Source of the DNA: Spirochaetales bacterium
GTDB taxonomy: Bacteria > Spirochaetota > Spirochaetia > SZUA-6 > DRHE01
Assembly (NCBI GenBank): GCA_023136785.1
Contig: JAGLQP010000036.1
Location: 1-10,078, forward strand
Direction of reading: 5' to 3'
DNA: 10,078 nt
The translations under genes were made by a program, and so were the position numbers. Below are positions 6,194 through 10,078 of this stretch, piece by piece (positions within the stretch are counted from its first letter, which is position 1; every line of letters starts with the position of its first letter). The notes under the pieces are model-generated. The model saw only the letters and a list, made by a program, of their open reading frames with translations, did not search any database and was not told the origin of the DNA.

Positions 6194-7450
6194 ATGAAGA
6201 AAGTGATCCTGCTTCTTCTCGTATTTCACCTCTGCATCGCCGGATTCACCCAGGAAGCAGGAACCGAGGCAGCCACCCCTTTCGTATCGAAACTCAAAGC
6301 CAAAGCCGCTGACTCCCATATACTGCTGACCTGGCGGAACCCCAAAGACCTTGAAGGGTTTGTTCTCCTGTACAGGCATTCAGAAGAAATAGGACGGGAA
6401 AACCTCGATCAGGCTCAACTTCTTGCCAGGCTGGCCCCCGACCGGGAGAGCTACGAGGACACCCCGCCGAAGGTTCGTCCCTACTATTACGCCGTATTGA
6501 TAGAAGAGGCAAGGGGCAAGCTCCATGAATTGTTCGTGCCTTTTCGAAACAAGACCGCTGAGGGTGCTCAAATTTCGATTCTACCCTCTGTGGAAAGCAT
6601 CGCCTCTCAAGTAACCGGCATTCAGGCGATGATCGTAGAAGATTCGATTCAGGTCATGTTCCAATCCTCGAATCCGGATAGAGACCTGCTGCTGTTTCGA
6701 AGCAACACCCCGATGCGCAGTACCGAGGACCTGCTCGAAGCCCTTGCTCCGATTCACCTCGAGGCGGGCACCACCCGCTTCACCGACTATCCGATTCCCG
6801 GGGTAGAGGCCTACTACGCCGTGATCGACACCGATATGTTCAAGCTGGGCAGGCAAGAGCTGGTAGCGGGCCAGAACAGTACCGATCGGCCGGTTACCGT
6901 TCCCCTCGAGGTGGAACGGGTTGCCCTGCCGCCGGCGGCGACAAAAGGTGAGACGGCCGCCCGGATACGGTCGATCTCTCCAACCCAGCCATCCGTCACC
7001 CTTCCCTATCTGCAGCTCCGCCGGAGTTCAAGCGGAAGGTTCGCCCTTCCTCAAGCCGTGCAGCAGCTGGATCCCGAAACTCAAGCGGCGATTGCTCGAA
7101 TCCTGTCTGATGCTCCCCCGCTTGAGGCCAAGCAGAGATCCGTTGTCATCCTGCCTGAGGATAAGAGCACGTTGGCCGCAGGCGAGTCGGCGAGTCTGCA
7201 GAAGATCCTGCGGGAATATCTCTTGACCGGCGATTATCAGGGCGCTGAAACAAAACTGCAGGGTTTCCTGAACCTCCGGCGGTCCGCATATACCGAAGCC
7301 CGGGTGCGTTTTTACCTTGCTCAGACCTACTATTTTCAAGGTTTGTACGAGGAGGCTCTTCTGGAGTTTGTTCTAGCCCAGGACGAGCTCTACGCTCCGG
7401 TCCAACCCTGGCTCGAGTCCTGCTTCCGCCGGCTTTGGAACAAGCCGTAA
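6194..7450 (+). CDS. Exported protein with two FnIII-like segments and a TPR-like C-terminus, unknown function
   Basis: I do not recognise a named family for this 418-residue protein. A signal peptide covers about residues 1-19 (MKKVILLLLVFHLCIAGFTQ); the Cys at 14 is inside the hydrophobic core and not in a lipobox. Two related beta-sandwich-like segments follow, at about 27-121 and 139-231. Each has a tryptophan or hydrophobic strand, a ..L.LYR or LLLFR strand, and a late F/YEDT..PYYYAV or FTDYP..EAYYAV pair, typical of fibronectin type III folds. A Pro/Ala-rich linker leads to a helical C-terminus (about 335-412). Its LLTGDYQGAETKL and FYLAQTYYFQGLYEEALLEF look like tetratricopeptide repeats. 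It is probably a periplasmic or envelope scaffold or binding protein. The start ATG has only a weak GAG about 9 nt upstream. It is the only plus-strand gene and ends 6 nt from the convergent GH57 stop. Confidence 0.85.
   Translation: MKKVILLLLVFHLCIAGFTQEAGTEAATPFVSKLKAKAADSHILLTWRNPKDLEGFVLLYRHSEEIGRENLDQAQLLARLAPDRESYEDTPPKVRPYYYAVLIEEARGKLHELFVPFRNKTAEGAQISILPSVESIASQVTGIQAMIVEDSIQVMFQSSNPDRDLLLFRSNTPMRSTEDLLEALAPIHLEAGTTRFTDYPIPGVEAYYAVIDTDMFKLGRQELVAGQNSTDRPVTVPLEVERVALPPAATKGETAARIRSISPTQPSVTLPYLQLRRSSSGRFALPQAVQQLDPETQAAIARILSDAPPLEAKQRSVVILPEDKSTLAAGESASLQKILREYLLTGDYQGAETKLQGFLNLRRSAYTEARVRFYLAQTYYFQGLYEEALLEFVLAQDELYAPVQPWLESCFRRLWNKP
7430..7447. repeat. Short inverted repeat at the end of the plus-strand gene
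   Basis: CGGCTT (7430-7435) and AAGCCG (7442-7447) can form a 6-bp stem with a 6-nt loop just before the TAA stop. It is followed on the plus strand by a run of seven A (7449-7455), not T. It therefore lacks the U-tract of an intrinsic terminator for the plus gene. On the minus strand the T run comes before the hairpin, the wrong order. It may still act as a weak bidirectional stop or RNA end. Confidence 0.4.
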
Positions 7451-7456
7451 AAAAAG

Positions 7457-9472
7457 CTATCCCTTACGCAAATCTATACTGACTTTCAATTCGTCCTGCT
7501 GTTCCGGTTGCAGGTTGATCTCCCACTGGGATACAAAGCATGAACCCTGGTATAGGGTAGTCCGTTTTTCCCGCTCGTAGCATACGGTCTCCACGGGCAG
7601 GCTCCAGAGAGAAAACGCCCTGTCCGCCCCCAAGCTCAAGCGCACACCGTTCGCCTTGTCATCTATCCACACGCTATTGATCGAATCGAGAGCCGTCGCC
7701 TCGCAGCTCACCCGTTTTTCTTTTTCTCCGATCTGTACCGAGAAATCAGAAAATTTATCTCCCTTGCCTGCCAAGGCCAGATTGAACTCCAGGCCGTACC
7801 AAAGCTCAATAGGAGCGGATCCGCCGTTTATGACCGCTATGGACAACTCGATCCCGTTCTCCTTAAAACGATAGCTCTTTCTCAACGTGACGGGATAGCT
7901 CTTGCGTTTGATTCGGACCTGTCCGTGGCGAAGCATTATCAACTTCCGCTGCTCCCGTTTGAGCTCCTCCAACTCGAAGGGTTGATCGATGAAATCCCCC
8001 ATCTCCTGGTAGCTCATCCTGTCGAACTTCTCGAGGGTCGTGTTCGGAGCAAAGAAGTGATCGATGAATCCTTTGCGCATATACCAGTCACAGCCTTCGT
8101 ATTTGTACCTGTGGTAGCGCTCGGGCCAGCGGGCGATCGTGTCAAGATAGTTCCAACTCTTCGGCAGATAGTCCAGCTCCAGAAGAATAGCCCCCATTCG
8201 GTGGACAAAGGCGTTGAGCACCTTGCCCTGATACAGATACTCGTCATGGCCGTCCATGTCGTAGTCCGTAGCAATGATCGCCGGCATGAACATACCGGCG
8301 TTTCGTGTAATTTTTTCGGCTTCGATGAAGGCTCGATAAGCCGCTTTACGGAGATGGTTCGCATAGGCGCCGCCGTGATGGCCGTGCCAGTACACCGCAC
8401 CGGTCTGGCCTTTCCACAGCTCGTTGAGGGCGGCCTTCTTCTTGTACTTGTCGCCGCGGATCTGATTCACCAGCACATGGGTATACATGAGCCGGGAGTA
8501 CAAGAGGTTGACTTCCGGATATCTTGTCAAGAACTGCCTGAAAAATCCCCTCTGCAGATAGACCACGCTTTCCGCTTTGCGGATCCTTTTAGAAACTTCT
8601 TGACAAATCTTCTGCCGCTTCGGCGATAGCGCACTATTCATGGTTTCCATCGAAGATAGGCAGGGGAAGTACAGTCTCCCTTGGGGTTGCACGGATTCGA
8701 GGTTGTAGCGGGGATTTCTCGGGTGAAGCCATTCCCGATTTTCCTCAAGAAGATCGAAGAAGCGGGGCAGCCAGCCGTTGTTTGTATAGATGGGAGGATT
8801 CGTCTGTTCGTCCTCCAGAGTCTCGCCGGGCAGCAGGATCACGGCGGTCTTCCCTCCGGTTTGACCGGCTGTTCCGTGAAGCTCCAGTATCAGATCCTCG
8901 GGGGTCTTGGCGGGGATCATGCGCTGCAGGGCAAGATGGAGGGGGAGTACGGTGATGGTCTTACCCTGGTCCTCGGTGAGATAGGGCTGGTAGCAGTCCT
9001 GCTCCTCTACGCCCGCGATATGGAAATGATGGTCATCGAGAAAGGTGTATTCGATACCGCTGTTGCTCAAGATTCGCGCCAGGCTCGGTTCCCAGACCCG
9101 TTCGGCGATCCAACTCCCGCGGGGCCGGGTACCGAAGGTGGTTCGAATGAAGGTGCTCATCTTCTCGATCTGCCCCAGCTTGTCGCCGTCGGGAAGAAGG
9201 GCCAGCACCGGCGCGTGATAGCCGCCGCCGAGAAGCTCCACCTGCTTGCGCCGGATCATCTCCTTGAGCAGCATGATGAACTCGGGGTGCTGGGCCTCCA
9301 ACCACTCGAAAAGAGAACCGCAGTAGTGCAGCACCCCGGGGATTCGCGGATACTTATACAGCAGGCTCAAGAACGGTTTGTAGGCCTGTTGATAAACCGC
9401 CTCAAATCGCTCCGGAGGGGTTCCATCGGGTTGATGATTGTACGTGCCAAATAGTAGACTGATCGACCTCAT
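7457..9472 (-). CDS. GH57 family protein, 4-alpha-glucanotransferase/alpha-amylase type, with altered acid/base site
   Basis: This 671-residue protein follows Thermococcus litoralis 4-alpha-glucanotransferase (659 residues) along most of its length, as recalled from memory. The GH57 barrel opens with FGTYNHQPDG (8-17), contains LGGGYHAPVLALLP (81-94), and has WIAERVWEP with nucleophile Glu at 124, then YTFLDDHHF. The central part (about 300-400) has AVYWHGHHGGAYANHLRKAA, and the C-terminal half matches the beta-rich DUF1926-type domain, including MGDFIDQPFE. There is no signal peptide, so it acts in the cytoplasm. GH57 members of this type cleave and transfer alpha-1,4-glucans in glycogen or maltodextrin metabolism. 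The motif HDDGEKFG, which carries the acid/base Asp214 in T. litoralis, is LLPGETLE (213-220) here in an ungapped stretch. Activity is therefore doubtful or uses another acid. The ATG overlaps the RnfB-like stop (ATGA). Confidence 0.88.
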   Translation of the reverse strand: MRSISLLFGTYNHQPDGTPPERFEAVYQQAYKPFLSLLYKYPRIPGVLHYCGSLFEWLEAQHPEFIMLLKEMIRRKQVELLGGGYHAPVLALLPDGDKLGQIEKMSTFIRTTFGTRPRGSWIAERVWEPSLARILSNSGIEYTFLDDHHFHIAGVEEQDCYQPYLTEDQGKTITVLPLHLALQRMIPAKTPEDLILELHGTAGQTGGKTAVILLPGETLEDEQTNPPIYTNNGWLPRFFDLLEENREWLHPRNPRYNLESVQPQGRLYFPCLSSMETMNSALSPKRQKICQEVSKRIRKAESVVYLQRGFFRQFLTRYPEVNLLYSRLMYTHVLVNQIRGDKYKKKAALNELWKGQTGAVYWHGHHGGAYANHLRKAAYRAFIEAEKITRNAGMFMPAIIATDYDMDGHDEYLYQGKVLNAFVHRMGAILLELDYLPKSWNYLDTIARWPERYHRYKYEGCDWYMRKGFIDHFFAPNTTLEKFDRMSYQEMGDFIDQPFELEELKREQRKLIMLRHGQVRIKRKSYPVTLRKSYRFKENGIELSIAVINGGSAPIELWYGLEFNLALAGKGDKFSDFSVQIGEKEKRVSCEATALDSINSVWIDDKANGVRLSLGADRAFSLWSLPVETVCYEREKRTTLYQGSCFVSQWEINLQPEQQDELKVSIDLRKG

Positions 9473-10078
9473 TGTTTGAGATGAACATCATTGCCCGCAA
9501 TGCATTTCGTTGGACAGGCTGTGGCTCCCTCCTGCCTGTCACCTGCAGCCGCGTAGTCGATCCGGGACAGATTGTCCTCGACTTTGTATCCCCCCTCGGG
9601 GGATTTCTTCTCGCAGATCTTGCAGGCTATGCAGCCAACCTTGCAATACTTCCGTACCTGCCCCCCCTTGTCCTTCGAACTGCAGAGGACCAGGTAATCC
9701 GCATCCTGGGGCAGCCACTGCATCACGCCGGTCGGACAGATCTTGACACACTGCCCGCAGGCTATGCAGATCTCCTTGTTCACCCAGACGAGCCCCTCGG
9801 AGTCGTAGTAGATCGCATCCACCGGACACACTCGGATACAGCTGCCCAATTCGAGGCAGCCGTACTTGCAGACCTTGTTGCCGCCGAACAGAGCGTATAG
9901 GGCGGTGCAATCCTCAACACCCGAGTATTCGAAGGCGTACTCGGAGGTTGAAACACCTCCACGGCAATGTACCTGGGGAACCCTCTTGACAGCATGGGTA
10001 TGTTCATACTCCACACCCATGAGCTCTGCTACCTGTTTGGCGACATCCGGGCCTCCGACCGTGCACAGGTCCAGGGCG
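9469..10078 (-). CDS. rnfB: RnfB-type polyferredoxin of an Rnf electron-transport complex (5' end outside window)
   Basis: RnfB is the iron-sulfur subunit that passes electrons into the membrane Rnf complex, which couples ferredoxin:NAD oxidoreduction to an ion gradient. The 202 visible residues (counted from the first full codon at 10077) begin at the end of the Fe-S domain, ALDLCTVGGPDVAKQVAELM, where C5 is the last ligand. Two complete Cys groups follow: C70-x3-C74-x5-C80-x3-C84-P and C104-x2-C107-x2-C110-x3-C114-P. A second ferredoxin unit has C145, C149-x2-C152-x2-C155, then Ser159 instead of Cys, and a last motif with only C188-P left. VLCSSKDKGG and the CKYGCLELGSC motif are characteristic of RnfB. 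The reading frame is open to the right edge, so the real start is outside; the ATG at 10020 is internal. The stop overlaps the GH57 ATG. Other Rnf subunits would be expected upstream. Confidence 0.85.
   Translation of the reverse strand, partial: ALDLCTVGGPDVAKQVAELMGVEYEHTHAVKRVPQVHCRGGVSTSEYAFEYSGVEDCTALYALFGGNKVCKYGCLELGSCIRVCPVDAIYYDSEGLVWVNKEICIACGQCVKICPTGVMQWLPQDADYLVLCSSKDKGGQVRKYCKVGCIACKICEKKSPEGGYKVEDNLSRIDYAAAGDRQEGATACPTKCIAGNDVHLKQ

Noticed and set aside
7430..7455. Rho-independent terminator for the FnIII/TPR-like gene
   Set aside because: The stem is 6 bp within the coding end and is followed by A7 instead of a T-run on the plus strand. The order is also wrong for the minus strand.
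7925..9454. Long plus-strand open frames (7925-8629, 234 codons; 8681-9454, 257 codons) opposite the GH57 gene
   Set aside because: They are antisense to a clearly conserved enzyme, show no recognisable domain, and fit the long shadow frames expected opposite such coding sequence.

Overview
The window reads as ordinary, compact bacterial chromosome, most likely from a spirochaete. That assignment is an inference from my memory of family variants: a short FtsY with an AKYD G4 box, several exported proteins of spirochaetal style (PEGA, FnIII/TPR and YD/MORN-like), and an RnfB next to a GH57 glucanotransferase. No marker gene settles it. Gene density is very high. No rRNA, tRNA, insertion sequence or CRISPR array was seen, and no intergenic gap exceeds about 70 bases.

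Region 1 (1-6123, minus strand) is one seven-gene run. In transcription order it holds an orphan Cas2-like small protein, prfB (release factor 2, with an intact programmed +1 frameshift), a stand-alone CheY-like receiver, an exported membrane protein with two PEGA domains, ftsY, an exported YD/MORN-like repeat protein, and a LolC/LolE-type permease cut by the left edge. Four of the six junctions overlap (10 nt, ATGA, TAATG, ATGA) and the other two are 18-19 nt, so co-transcription and translational coupling are likely. The themes are translation termination, SRP-dependent membrane targeting and envelope lipoprotein export.

Region 2 (6124-6193) is a 70-nt divergent promoter region. The minus strand has a perfect TTGACA, a 17-nt spacer and TAAACT. 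The plus strand has TTGATT, a 17-nt spacer and TATTTT, overlapping the first. The minus promoter lies so close to the Cas2-like ATG that the mRNA should be almost leaderless.

Region 3 (6194-7450, plus strand) is a single exported protein with two FnIII-like segments and a TPR-like C-terminus. It converges on the next gene with only 6 nt between stop codons.

Region 4 (7457-10078, minus strand) holds an RnfB-type polyferredoxin (5' end outside the window) followed by a GH57 4-alpha-glucanotransferase-like protein, joined by an ATGA overlap. Both depart from their families at key residues. The RnfB has lost exactly the four cysteines of one predicted [4Fe-4S] cluster and kept the four of its partner. 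The GH57 keeps the nucleophile Glu but has Leu-Pro where the family has the Asp-Asp that contains the acid/base. These two points, together with the orphan Cas2-like gene heading the prfB/ftsY operon, are the most worthwhile leads. No complete new defence or mobile system is visible.
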